NCBI RefSeq assembly: GCF_016411865.1
Contig: NZ_JAEKJA010000012.1
Location: 97,166 to 161,165 of the forward strand
Length of the DNA stretch: 64,000 nucleotides
From: Acuticoccus mangrovi
GTDB taxonomy: Bacteria > Pseudomonadota > Alphaproteobacteria > Rhizobiales > Amorphaceae
Reading direction: 5' to 3'
Shown here: in pieces, positions 55,301-63,893 of the stretch
How positions within the stretch are numbered: the stretch's first letter is position 1
How the letters are laid out: every line of letters starts with the position of its first letter
Position numbers and translations under genes: made by a program
Notes under the pieces: model-generated
What the model was told of the DNA's origin: nothing
The model's database searches: none
What the model saw: only the letters and a program-made list of their open reading frames with translations

Positions 55301-58300
55301 AGTGCGTCGAGTTCCGCCACACCAACGAGCTGCCGAAGGAACTGGAGCTCGACGATTTCCAGGTAAAGACGCCGACCGACACCATCGGCCAGCACATCCA
55401 CTTGGTGAAGTTCGACGTGACCTCCTCGGACGGTTCCGGCAACGGCTTCAACTATGAGGACGGCACCTTCGCCGCCGACGAGCTGGCGATGAGGCTGTGC
55501 GCGATGCTGGATCCTGCGGCAACGGACCCGACCATCCGCGACCCGTCGACGATGTCCTCCGACGCGGCACCCGCCCAAATGACAGCCGACGAGTGGAACC
55601 ACCTGTGCCAGCGGGCCGGGAATGGCACCGAGGCGCACTGGGAGCCGCGCAATCACCATCACTGGGCCAGTCCGCTCTATGACGGGAGCGTGCGCAATCC
55701 GCGGTTCCAAACCACGGTGCAGCGCTGGTTCGCCGACCCGATCCTCTCGATCGTGGAGAAAACCCCGTCGGGCACGAGCGAACGTCGTGCCGATCGCACC
55801 ATGCGCACGGTCTTCACCCACGACCACTTCGCCCCCTCCTCGATCCAGCAGCACGGCTTCTATGCGGCGCTTGTGGTGGAGCCGGCCGGAATGCGCGTGT
55901 GTCCGTCGCTGGGCGGGGAGATCGCTGCCGGGCGGGACTGCATGCAGGCGGACGAGACGACCATGCAGGCGATCGCCATCGGCGACGAGCGCGGCACTGG
56001 CACGGCGAAGATCGTCGGCAACCTCGACGACGATCTCCACCCTGATTTCCGCGAGTTCGCCCTCGCGATCGCCGACTTCGCGCTGCTCTACGATCCGACA
56101 GACGGCGACGACGAGAGCGTGTCGGCCGCGTCCGGCCCAATGCTGGTCGGCGACGGCTCGGGGCAGACCGTGATGCTCTCGCCGACGAGCGCGACGGATC
56201 GCCTGTCGCCCAAGGGCATCGCGACGCTGGTCTGCGAGGCGCAGTATGGCGGCCTGCTGGCCGCCGGCGACCCGGTCCCGGGGGATGTGCTGGAGAACCT
56301 GTGCGGCTCCAACCTCACCCACATGGACTTCGGCGGCCAGCCGCGGGTGGTGGAGAGCGAATCGGTGCCGCCAGCCCTCGTCGCCCGCGGGCTCATCACG
56401 GAGACCGAGGTGCAGGCCCTGCGTGCCTTCTTCGCGTTCGTGCGCTACCGGGCGGGATTCGGCAAGGGCCTCGCCCGGCCGATTGCGGCCCCGCAGCGGC
56501 CCGAGTCCATCTCGGTCGACCACCACGACCCGTACCTCGTCAACTACCGCGGCGAGCCGGTGCCGCTCCGGATCGGCGAGCAGCACGTCGGCGAGGCGAC
56601 CGAGCCGGAGGGCGAGGACGAGGACGAGGACGACATTCGGACCGAGCTGGAGCGGGAGGACGAGTCTGCAGTCGAGATGAAGCTTCGGCGCGAGGACACT
56701 CCCGACCATGGGATCGGGCCCGAGGATGGCGACTCCGCGAAGCTGGTCGACGACCACGCCGCCCTGATGCCACGCCGGCCGATCCTCCTTGCCAGCGCCG
56801 ACCTCGGCGACCCTTCGGTAATGTCCGACGTCACGCCCGACTACGTGCGCCTCGCCCAGAACGACGCCGCCGTCGAGGCGGTGGCCGCCACCGATGCTGA
56901 GTCCACCTCCCGCACCGCTTTCGACTGCTTCGAGGAGAGTCATGCGGATGTCGTCGAGCAGTTCCTGCGGCGCGCTCCCGGCCCGGTCGGCGGCCGACCC
57001 GGCGGCATCGAGCCGCCCGGCATCGACCCGACACTGAGCGCCGGGCTCCTCAACAACATCGCCGGAGCCACGGTCGCCCTCGACTGCTCGATCCGCCATC
57101 AGTCCGAGGACCCGCGTGGCGACCTCGCAAACGTGTACCGCTCGCAGTTCGACGGCGACAAGACCGGTCCGATCGCCCACCGGTGGCACCGCGACCCGGT
57201 GACGCCGCTGCTCGAGACCTACTCCGACGAACGCATCCAGATCCGCCTGATCCAGGGTGCACAGGAGGTGCAGCACACCTTCAACGTCGAAGGGATGGCC
57301 TGGCGGCGCAACATCGACCAGGGCTACCCTTCCGGTGCCGACCCGTTGGACAACGACTATGTCGAGCCGACCTGGTGGCAGACATGCCACGAGCACGGCC
57401 GCTACGGCATCGCCGACCAGCACGATCGCTGGCGTGACGGCGAGCTCAAGACCACGGACGATCTCGGCTACTTCGACAAGCACTCCCGTTACGTTGCCCG
57501 ATGCAACAACCTCGAGGGCTTCACCGCGGCGCAGGAGGTCGGCATCTCGGAGCACTTCGAGTTCCCGTCCGCCCCGAGCCGCTATGCCGTCAACTACCGT
57601 TCCGTGCAGAACGCGCTGAACCGAGCCGAAGCGCCGGTCCCGGGGGACGAGGATGAGAAGGTGCTCGACTACCTCTACCATTTCGGCTCGCTCGACGCCG
57701 TGTGGAACGGCGCTTGGGGCCTCATCCGCGTCTACGACAAGCCGTCCCGCGGATTTGTCGAGGACACCACACGCCGCCTCGAGACCGCCGGAACCGAGTG
57801 CGACGCCACCAGCGACCGGCCACGCGACGACAGTGCCTGCGCGATAGACTCCGTGCTGCGCCAACTCGCCGAAGTCGACGACGAAAAGACGGACGACGAG
57901 GGCACCAGAAGTCTTCCGATGCAAAGCCTCCTCGCCTCCTGCCCGGCAGGGGCGCCGCGGGTCGAGTCCTATGCGGTCGCGATGCCGCTCCCCGAGGGAC
58001 AAAGCTACGACTCCTGGGGAAGCCGCCTACACGACGTCGACGCCCTCGCGCTCGTCCACGTGCCGAAAGATCTCGTCCTGCGCCTGAGCGATTCCGACGG
58101 GAGGGTGCCGCTGACTAAAATCCACACGCTGCGCGAGGCGGCGATGGCCTACTATCGAGACGAGCCCTTCGTCGCGCGGGCCAATGCCGGGGACTGCCTG
58201 AAGCTGTCCATCGTGAATGCGCTCGCCACCGACGCCGAGCCGGATTGGACCGGATGTGGCCACGCCCCGAACGGCGACCGCCCGGGCCTCGTCCGCGACT

Positions 58301-59940
58301 GCTTGGGCGATGCGCCGATGCCGAAGATCGTGCCGCTCAACGTCGAGCCCGACTGGCAGCCGCCGAACGGCGGTGACGAGGTGGACATCCCCGTCACGGC
58401 GCACCAGAAGAACCGGATCGACGTCCGCCCCTCTGCCCGCATGGCCTTCACGTCACCGGTGTCGATGCTGACCCGGGGGGCCGACGCGCAGCTTCCCTTC
58501 GGCGTGAACCCGACGACCACGGTGGAGCCTGGCGAGATCCACGAAGGACAGTATTATCTTGGCCTGCTTCGGATCGACTACGTACTGATCGACAGTCTGT
58601 TTGGGGCGACCCGCGCGGACGCCAACGTGCCGGTGCTGAAGGCGACGCGCGTCTGCACCGAACTCGGTATCGACCTCGACGCTCTCCCCGGCACCTCGAC
58701 GGACGACGCCGCAGCGGCGCGCAACATCATCGCCAGCCGTGATCCCGACTATCTGATCCGGCCCGTCAACGATAACGACCATTTCGACGGCGTCTTCCCA
58801 GAATCGAAAACGATCGTCGCGAGGCTCAGCTTCGACGTTCTGGGCAATCGGCGCACCGTCGCCGTGGTGACGCACGGCGCGCAGGCATCTCGGCCGCTGC
58901 CGGACAGCGTCGTCGCAAACGCCATGCACATGATCGGCGGCTGCATCGACGCGCTGGCATACCGGCCGGGCCTCTACCAGGAGATCGAGCGTTACAACGA
59001 TACCCTCGACGACCAAAACCAGGTGAAGGCCATTCCCATCGGCGCTCAGTTCAAGGGGGAGCGGGCGAAGGCGATACACGCGATCCCCTACGCGCTCGGC
59101 GCCATGCCGCTGAAGCCGATCGGCGACCTCTTCAACCACCTCCCGCACGGCTTGTTCGGGGCAATCGTGGTTGAGCCCGAGGGCGCCACCTATCAGGGGC
59201 GCTCTCCGGTCGTCGACGGCTCCGCCCTCTATGAGCCCGACCGCTCTCCCTACATAGGGGCGGCGCATCGCGGCAGAGGCGCCAACCGACAGATCACCTT
59301 CACCGGACCGGAGAACGAGCCGCGTTCGCTGCGCGAATACGTGCTGTTCTACCAGGACGGGCTGAACCTTTGGGACGACGACAGCCGCAATGCGTGGTAC
59401 CCGGAGGGGAGCAGCGTGCCACTGAAGATCGTCCGCGACTGCGCGATCTGCGACGATACCTACGACTTCGGCGAAAAGGCCGTCAGCTATCGCGCACCCG
59501 CCTTCTCTCGCCGACTGTGGCAGACGAAGGCACCGGGTTCGACCAGCCCGCAACTGGAAGCCCACGCCAACCTCAATCGGGTCCGCTTCGGCGACGATTT
59601 CTATGATCTGAAGGACCGCCTGTGGTCCAACTCGCTGCGGCTGTGGGCGAAGGCCGGCGAGGAGGTCCTGGTGCGCGTCGTCCACCCGGGCGGGCGGGCC
59701 CGTCAGCGAGCCTTCGTCACCGTGGGCAACGACTACGACGACGTTTACCCCGGCTTCGGCTTCCCGCACGCCTCGCTGCTGGCTCCCGGCAAGGCAGTGT
59801 CGGCGGCCTTCTCCGCTCCGTTGCGCCCCGGCTGCTACATGTGGTCCGACGGACCGCGCCACATCTTCGCCTCAGGCGCCTGGGGCCTGCTCGACGTGCT
59901 AACCGATCGCGGGGGCTCCTCGTGCGGCTTCCACAAGTAG
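52333..59940 (+). CDS. Giant six-cupredoxin multicopper-oxidase-like secreted protein
   Basis: A 2,535-residue exported protein (signal CIFAIMLLGVARSPAEA, cleaved before TDF). It holds the two hallmark multicopper oxidase motifs, HVFHLHAHQW (His522, 525, 527, 529) and IFHCHLYPHFAQGMW (His597, Cys598, His599, His603, Met608), so a type 1 site and at least part of a trinuclear centre are present. Six cupredoxin-type domain ends can be counted: VHGLFGSLAVEP (313), AQGMWELWRV (606), QHGFYAALVVEP (1174), NGAWGLIRVYD (1792), PHGLFGAIVVEP (2271) and SGAWGLLDV (2514). They alternate between two types, implying three tandem two-domain units. Extra His sites occur (HIHLVKFD 1021, THDHF 1163). An acidic run lies near 1420. 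The substrate is unknown; metal ions (Mn, Fe, Cu) or phenolics are candidates. Confidence 0.85.
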   Translation: MSNRARFASFCIFAIMLLGVARSPAEATDFCKFNAADFSELASSRRTTHRVICADVAALDQMLVYNRFGSHNPFGMIFALTRDLVSVDEKAADGVDDITEFTAETCDSDLGTHAQPGTMTPGRVRLRNCKRPRPLTLRANVGDVLHVRVRNLLRRPAWDDAGDRPGYSETFCRQGRPGAELNGAPEDGWLWRTIVRPFVSEGEKHGEDIVEERGDRLIAAVCETGSQAKPTELSAEAADWPRTRGISFVIDGLRPVKDPDTGRVDEVCLGLDQVHPGEPPVDCYWHAEREGPFFINSLAAPAGGEGDGGSLVHGLFGSLAVEPQPEDAETSTQWYRSQTSRAAFDGAWSKATSATNPHARAGALNYEAIHADTGLPILNLLHRLGGERYELVHNELNAIIAPPHDVAFREFTVVFHDELKTFYTRNFKELGRFDQLAGVRDGFAINYGASGLGAMIIANRKGIGPAADCMECLYEEFFLESWANGDPALLESYSNDPSNVHHSYLNDPIVFRNYHAGPKETHVFHLHAHQWFSGNDSGRSAYLDSQTVAPRQGFTYEVYHGGLRYYSEDGGGDKGKGWWQSLGSGNRNRTIGDSIFHCHLYPHFAQGMWELWRVHDVLEDGQRRLPDGQAEPGLSVDLLKRDERGLVAPTMSRTGSVDSDGRYVENAPGTPIPALIPLPGIAAPLLPTYTTDTVSREAAVLGYPFFIAGEAGHRAPQAPNDIARAQGTDGKDGSKGSWLDGGLPRHVVLDRTERELGVTAETGDLAIDDTTSPADRRRVEDTLYRLTAKMLALGDFSSKLTSARIEVLDNGGEPQERAAMGFHHNGVGEAPLALVKADGTASTFDTSGKGYTSFDPQAPAEKAPHRFAVNGAPPKPGAPFADPCGAPDGYAGTTTERRFVPGDRTRMEAYTDQFVKGLDGLEQTFVTDPAMIGFRRYAASAVQVDIVTNRAGWHDPQGRINVLTADSNTYKNRGPSAREEPFFFRAYSGECVEFRHTNELPKELELDDFQVKTPTDTIGQHIHLVKFDVTSSDGSGNGFNYEDGTFAADELAMRLCAMLDPAATDPTIRDPSTMSSDAAPAQMTADEWNHLCQRAGNGTEAHWEPRNHHHWASPLYDGSVRNPRFQTTVQRWFADPILSIVEKTPSGTSERRADRTMRTVFTHDHFAPSSIQQHGFYAALVVEPAGMRVCPSLGGEIAAGRDCMQADETTMQAIAIGDERGTGTAKIVGNLDDDLHPDFREFALAIADFALLYDPTDGDDESVSAASGPMLVGDGSGQTVMLSPTSATDRLSPKGIATLVCEAQYGGLLAAGDPVPGDVLENLCGSNLTHMDFGGQPRVVESESVPPALVARGLITETEVQALRAFFAFVRYRAGFGKGLARPIAAPQRPESISVDHHDPYLVNYRGEPVPLRIGEQHVGEATEPEGEDEDEDDIRTELEREDESAVEMKLRREDTPDHGIGPEDGDSAKLVDDHAALMPRRPILLASADLGDPSVMSDVTPDYVRLAQNDAAVEAVAATDAESTSRTAFDCFEESHADVVEQFLRRAPGPVGGRPGGIEPPGIDPTLSAGLLNNIAGATVALDCSIRHQSEDPRGDLANVYRSQFDGDKTGPIAHRWHRDPVTPLLETYSDERIQIRLIQGAQEVQHTFNVEGMAWRRNIDQGYPSGADPLDNDYVEPTWWQTCHEHGRYGIADQHDRWRDGELKTTDDLGYFDKHSRYVARCNNLEGFTAAQEVGISEHFEFPSAPSRYAVNYRSVQNALNRAEAPVPGDEDEKVLDYLYHFGSLDAVWNGAWGLIRVYDKPSRGFVEDTTRRLETAGTECDATSDRPRDDSACAIDSVLRQLAEVDDEKTDDEGTRSLPMQSLLASCPAGAPRVESYAVAMPLPEGQSYDSWGSRLHDVDALALVHVPKDLVLRLSDSDGRVPLTKIHTLREAAMAYYRDEPFVARANAGDCLKLSIVNALATDAEPDWTGCGHAPNGDRPGLVRDCLGDAPMPKIVPLNVEPDWQPPNGGDEVDIPVTAHQKNRIDVRPSARMAFTSPVSMLTRGADAQLPFGVNPTTTVEPGEIHEGQYYLGLLRIDYVLIDSLFGATRADANVPVLKATRVCTELGIDLDALPGTSTDDAAAARNIIASRDPDYLIRPVNDNDHFDGVFPESKTIVARLSFDVLGNRRTVAVVTHGAQASRPLPDSVVANAMHMIGGCIDALAYRPGLYQEIERYNDTLDDQNQVKAIPIGAQFKGERAKAIHAIPYALGAMPLKPIGDLFNHLPHGLFGAIVVEPEGATYQGRSPVVDGSALYEPDRSPYIGAAHRGRGANRQITFTGPENEPRSLREYVLFYQDGLNLWDDDSRNAWYPEGSSVPLKIVRDCAICDDTYDFGEKAVSYRAPAFSRRLWQTKAPGSTSPQLEAHANLNRVRFGDDFYDLKDRLWSNSLRLWAKAGEEVLVRVVHPGGRARQRAFVTVGNDYDDVYPGFGFPHASLLAPGKAVSAAFSAPLRPGCYMWSDGPRHIFASGAWGLLDVLTDRGGSSCGFHK

Positions 59941-61745
59941 CCGTCGCGGGCGCTCTCCTCGCCGTTGCCACGGGCCCGGCGGCCACGGCCCAGCCGGCGG
60001 CGAAGATCGATCCGTCCTTTGCCGCGACGCTGACGGCCGAGGTCTCGCTGTTCGATCCGGCGAAGCGCACTCCGGTGGACCGGGCCCGCTCCGGTGCACC
60101 GATCGGCATCACCGTCCGCCTGACGGACCCGGTCACGGGCGCGCCGATCACCGACGAGCACCTCGCCGGCTGGATCCGGCCGGTGGCAGCCTCCAACAGC
60201 CCATGCCGCGAAGCCGCGCGCTCCTATTTCGTCAGTAGCGGGCGCCTGCCAAGCGGCGCCACCGATCTCGACCGCTCGCTCTACGCCCTGCGCCACGAGG
60301 ACGGCACGGTTTCCATCGTCGACTGGGAGAAGTCGATCGCCAGCGCCAACATCCTGGCGATCGCGCGGGTGCCCGGCCGCGGTGGCGCCCTTGCGGCGCG
60401 GCGGGCCAGCTACACCTTCCTGGCCGAGACGTCGGACGGACCGCCCGTCGCGATCCCTGCGATGGCCGACACCACGCCACACCCGCTCGCCGGCTTGGGC
60501 GCCGCTCACCACCATATCCTTACTCCGACCGGCTGGCTCGCAGCGGACCGCACGCTGGAGACGCCTCACGGCCAGCGCCTCACGCTGCCCGTCCCCGTCA
60601 CCGCCCTTGTCCCCACCTTCCCCGACAGTGACGGGATCGAACGCGGCGTCCTCGCGACGCTCGCCGACGGCACCGTCGTTCCGGTCCATGCCGACGGTAC
60701 GGCCGCGCCGGCGATCCACGGCGTGGCAGCGACGACCGGCGCTGCCTACGCCCCCGCGGCCGAGGCGGCGATCTTCGTCGATGGCACCACGACGCTGACG
60801 ATCGACTACGGCCGCCGCAGCCGCATCGCCACGTCGCTGCCGGCGCCGGCCGACCGCGTCCTCGTCCACCCGGACGGCGATTTCGCGGTGGCTTGGTCCG
60901 ACAGCGCGCCGACATTTTCGATCATTGAGGTCGCGACCGGAACGGTGACGCAAGCGGTGGAGCTCAACGCGCCACCCACCGACCAGCCGATCCGCGAGGT
61001 CGCCTTCGCCGGCCGCTCCGCGTTCGCGCTGCTGGAGAGGCTGGATTTCGTCCTTGTCGTCGACCTCGCACAGGCGCGGCGCGGCGAGCCGGCGGCGGTG
61101 CGTCCGGTGCGGATCGGGCCGCCGGTGGGCGCCGTCACCCCCGACCAGGGGCCCTTCCTCATCGAGAGCGCGCGCGGGCATGCGGGCGGGGTCGTTCTCG
61201 TCCTCCATCCCGACCTGTCGGCCGCCTTTCCGGTCAAGGAGGAGAGCGGCAACGCCACCGCCGCGATGAACGGATTCCGCGTCCGCGCCGGTCGGCCGGT
61301 CGGTCTCGCCGAGCTGGAAGGGGGCTTCGAGGAGGTCGCGCCTGGCCGCTACGAGGCGGTGAGCATCGTCGCCAGCGGGGGTGATCATGAGGTCGTCGTC
61401 TCCGGCGGCATCGGCCGGTTCAGCGCCTGTGCGGCGTTCCCCGTGGAGGGCGGCGGCACCGCCCCGCCGGCCTTCCGCCTCCTTGCCGACGAGGCCACCC
61501 CCGGCACGTTGCGCCTCACCATCGTCGACACCGACGGCAATCCCCAGCGCTGGCCGGCGCCCTACCGGGTGCGTCTCCAGGCGCTCGGCAGTCACTGGCG
61601 CCACATGGCGACGGCCGTTCCCGATGGTGACGGCCACGTCGCCCATCTCGGCGCATCACCGAGCGGTCCGCTCGTCGCGACGTTCGCCGAGGCGCTGCCG
61701 ACACCGATCGTCATCGCCCCGGCCCAGGTCAGGAGAAAGCCGTGA
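59922..61745 (+). CDS. Secreted protein of unknown function, possible beta-propeller
   Basis: A 607-residue protein I do not recognise. GTG 59922 opens a Sec signal (RLPQVAVAGALLAVATGPAA, cut about TAQP) and overlaps the end of the multicopper gene by 19 bases. The middle is rich in short beta-type repeats with G/D turns (VLVHPDGDFAVAWSD, FAGRSAFALLERLDFVLVVDL), reminiscent of beta-propeller proteins such as YncE or cytochrome d1 domains. AAHHHILTPTGW holds three His in a row and might bind copper. The N-terminal 130 residues (ITVRLTDPVTGAPITDEHL) look like an Ig/carboxypeptidase-regulatory-type domain. It is likely an accessory partner of the multicopper protein. Confidence 0.7.
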   Translation: MRLPQVAVAGALLAVATGPAATAQPAAKIDPSFAATLTAEVSLFDPAKRTPVDRARSGAPIGITVRLTDPVTGAPITDEHLAGWIRPVAASNSPCREAARSYFVSSGRLPSGATDLDRSLYALRHEDGTVSIVDWEKSIASANILAIARVPGRGGALAARRASYTFLAETSDGPPVAIPAMADTTPHPLAGLGAAHHHILTPTGWLAADRTLETPHGQRLTLPVPVTALVPTFPDSDGIERGVLATLADGTVVPVHADGTAAPAIHGVAATTGAAYAPAAEAAIFVDGTTTLTIDYGRRSRIATSLPAPADRVLVHPDGDFAVAWSDSAPTFSIIEVATGTVTQAVELNAPPTDQPIREVAFAGRSAFALLERLDFVLVVDLAQARRGEPAAVRPVRIGPPVGAVTPDQGPFLIESARGHAGGVVLVLHPDLSAAFPVKEESGNATAAMNGFRVRAGRPVGLAELEGGFEEVAPGRYEAVSIVASGGDHEVVVSGGIGRFSACAAFPVEGGGTAPPAFRLLADEATPGTLRLTIVDTDGNPQRWPAPYRVRLQALGSHWRHMATAVPDGDGHVAHLGASPSGPLVATFAEALPTPIVIAPAQVRRKP

Positions 61746-62353
61746 ACCGCGTCCTCGTCGTACTCGGCCTGCTGGCCGTCACGGCGGTGTCCGCCGCCAC
61801 CACCGTCCTCCTCGCCCGCGCTAAGGGGGACGACGCCACGCCGACCGCGCTCGCGGTCGATCTGACGCCGGACCAGATCCGGATGCCCGACACGCCGGTC
61901 GTCACCCAGGACGGTACTGAGCTCGCCTTTTCCGAGGCGCTCGGTCCAGGTGCCTACATCATCGGCTTCACCTACACGAAGTGCCCGGCGATTTGCGGTG
62001 CAACCGAGCTCGACATGCAGTTCGTCGCGGCGAGCCGAGCTGATCTCGACACCCCGCTTCGCCTGGTGACGCTGACGCTCGACCCGCAAAACGACACGCC
62101 GCAGGTTCTGGCGACAGCCCACAGCGCCGCCGGCGCGCCGCCGGAGTGGGTGCGCCTGACAGGACGCCCGTCCGACATCATGCGGCTGCTCGGTTATCTC
62201 GGTGCTTGGGACGGGCGACCGCTCAAGGAGCACAAGCAGGTCTTCATCGTCGGCAACACATCGAGCGGTCGCAACAGCCGCCTGTCGGTCGAGGAAGTCG
62301 GCTATGATCCCGAGCGCCTTCTCGCCATAGCCGCGTCCTACGCCGCATCATGA
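61742..62353 (+). CDS. SCO1/SenC-family copper chaperone
   Basis: A 203-residue thioredoxin-fold protein with an N-terminal membrane anchor (VLVVLGLLAVTAVSAATTVLLA). Copper ligands of the SCO family are in place: Cys81 and Cys85 in TKCPAICG and His164 in LKEHKQVFIVG. SCO proteins deliver copper or keep metal-site thiols reduced in the periplasm; here the obvious client is the multicopper protein rather than cytochrome oxidase, since no oxidase genes are nearby. GTG 61742 overlaps the previous stop by four bases and the next gene overlaps its stop likewise. Confidence 0.9.
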   Translation: MNRVLVVLGLLAVTAVSAATTVLLARAKGDDATPTALAVDLTPDQIRMPDTPVVTQDGTELAFSEALGPGAYIIGFTYTKCPAICGATELDMQFVAASRADLDTPLRLVTLTLDPQNDTPQVLATAHSAAGAPPEWVRLTGRPSDIMRLLGYLGAWDGRPLKEHKQVFIVGNTSSGRNSRLSVEEVGYDPERLLAIAASYAAS

Positions 62354-63576
62354 GGAGCAGTGGACGGGCGATCGCCGTCCTTGTCGCGGCTATCCTCGCC
62401 GCTGCCGCCCCGGCCGCCCACGCCGACGCGCTGCTGGAGCGCGGCCGCGCACTCTACGAAGGCACCGCCGGACCGCTCCCCACCGCAATCGGCGGCCGCA
62501 CGATATTGGCCCGCGGCGTGACCTGCAGTGGGTGCCATGGGCGCGACGCGGGCGGCGGCCGGGAGACCCGCGCCGGCCCACCGATCGACTGGGCGACGCT
62601 GATGGCAGCGACCGCGACCCGCCCCGCCTACGACACGGCTGGCGTCTACCGCGCCACGACGGCCGGGCTCGATGTGACCGGCACACCGTTCGCCAGCACG
62701 ATGCCCCGCTTCGTGCTGAACCCCACCGATCTCGACGCACTGGCCGCCTACCTGAAGGCGATCGCGGCGGAGCAGCGGCTCGGGCGGACTGACGAGGCCA
62801 TCGGCTTCCTCGCCCCGGATCTTGCGCGCACGCCTGCGGGCAACCGCTTCCGCGAGGCCTTCGAAGCGACGGTGCTCCGCCTCGCCCCTCACGGCGTGTT
62901 CGGACGACGCATCGAGATCGTCGCTGCGGCCCCGGCGTTCGCGACCCTCGCGGCGCCGGTGCTGCGCGCGCACCCGCCGATGCCGGATCTCTTCCCCGCC
63001 GCTCCCCTCGTCGGCGACGAGGCCCCGGGCGACGTCCGCGGCGCCTCCGCTTCGATCGCCCGCCAGGTCGAAGCGCTGATCGGTAGCGCGACGAGTGGCT
63101 GCGTCGTCGCGGCGGCCGACCTCAGGGCGCGCCTCGCACCACTTGTCGATGCCGTCGACGGGACCGACTGGCGCTGGTGCGACGCGCCGTCCGGAGGTGT
63201 GACGCTGGCGCTTGGCACGGCGCTCGCCGACGCCGTGCGGGCCGCTGATGGCCCGGTGCTGGCGCTGGCGGACGATCTCGTCCGCCTCGCGGTCGCGCCG
63301 CCGGACTGCCTGTCGGTGGCCGACCCGCATCCGCCGAGCGGAGCCGGCGGCGGCGCCCCGGCCGAGCGCTTCGGCACCGTCGCCGCGGAAACGCTGATCG
63401 AGACGCTGAAGCTATGCGGCCCGGACTGCACGCGGGCGCGGCTGATCGAAGCCTTCGACGCGGTACGCGTGCCGGAGCGGGTATGGCCGGCGCTCGACTA
63501 CGGGCGACAGCCCCTCACGGGCACCGACGCCGTCGCGATCCACCATCTTTGCACGCCGATCGAGCCGTCGAGATGA
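62350..63576 (+). CDS. Cytochrome c fused to a periplasmic-binding-protein-like domain
   Basis: A 408-residue exported protein (signal AIAVLVAAILAAAAPAAHA). A single class I cytochrome c domain follows: CSGCH at residues 59-63, with the Met ligand probably Met118 in STMPRF, in a c6/c553-like arrangement. From about 150 to 405 the sequence resembles, weakly, a type 1 periplasmic binding protein such as those for branched-chain amino acids; AAETLIETLKLCGPDCTRARL is like their C-terminal helix, and paired Cys may form disulfides. It is likely the electron acceptor or donor for the multicopper protein. ATG 62350 overlaps the SCO stop (ATGA). Confidence 0.8.
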   Translation: MRSSGRAIAVLVAAILAAAAPAAHADALLERGRALYEGTAGPLPTAIGGRTILARGVTCSGCHGRDAGGGRETRAGPPIDWATLMAATATRPAYDTAGVYRATTAGLDVTGTPFASTMPRFVLNPTDLDALAAYLKAIAAEQRLGRTDEAIGFLAPDLARTPAGNRFREAFEATVLRLAPHGVFGRRIEIVAAAPAFATLAAPVLRAHPPMPDLFPAAPLVGDEAPGDVRGASASIARQVEALIGSATSGCVVAAADLRARLAPLVDAVDGTDWRWCDAPSGGVTLALGTALADAVRAADGPVLALADDLVRLAVAPPDCLSVADPHPPSGAGGGAPAERFGTVAAETLIETLKLCGPDCTRARLIEAFDAVRVPERVWPALDYGRQPLTGTDAVAIHHLCTPIEPSR

Positions 63577-63635
63577 CCGAAGCGGCAGCGATCCTGACGA
63601 ATGTCATGCCGGGTGCAATCGCAGCGCTTGGCTGA
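63573..63635 (+). pseudogene. Possible cut-off start of a next operon gene (20 codons)
   Basis: An ATG overlaps the cytochrome c stop in the ATGA manner used by all upstream genes of this operon, but the frame closes after 20 codons (MTEAAAILTNVMPGAIAALG). The insertion-sequence fragment begins shortly after. It may be the beginning of a fifth gene lost when the element inserted, or a chance frame. Confidence 0.3.
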
Positions 63636-63704
63636 GCGGCAAACGTTGCCCTGACCTTAAACGCAAATCATCGCCCCGTTTGGGTTCTGCAGGAGAAGGC
63701 GCTT

Positions 63705-63893
63705 ATGGCGCGCGTGTTCTGGTTGTCAGAAGGCGCGTGGGCGAAGATCGAACCGCACCCGCCGCACCAAAGGCCCGACAAACCTCGGGTGGATGAGCGG
63801 CGGGTGATCAGCAGCAGCTTGCACGTCCTCACGACCGGCTGCCGACGGCGCGACGTGCCCACCGCTGACGGCTCACAAACGACCGTCTGCTGA
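63705..63893 (+). mobile_element. IS5-family transposase, N-terminal fragment
   Basis: 62 residues matching the beginning of IS5-type (IS427/IS1031-like) transposases: MARVFWLSEGAWAKIEPHPP, then RVDERRVISSSLHVLTTGC and RRRDVPTADGSQTTVC, where intact elements continue with Y-N-R-F-x-R-W. It ends in TGA, and the catalytic DDE part is absent from the following 107 bases. The final stretch (from about 63960, TGAAGTGCCCCCCATTTC) looks like the terminal region of a different insertion sequence, but too little is present to be sure. Confidence 0.65.

Noticed and set aside
55219..58002. A 927-codon open frame antisense inside the giant multicopper gene
   Set aside because: The plus frame is continuous for 2,535 codons with repeated domain motifs across this stretch; the antisense frame has none.
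52333..59940. Possibility that the giant frame is several fused genes from sequencing error
   Set aside because: Cupredoxin domain ends recur regularly across the frame, and only one signal peptide is found, at the very start.
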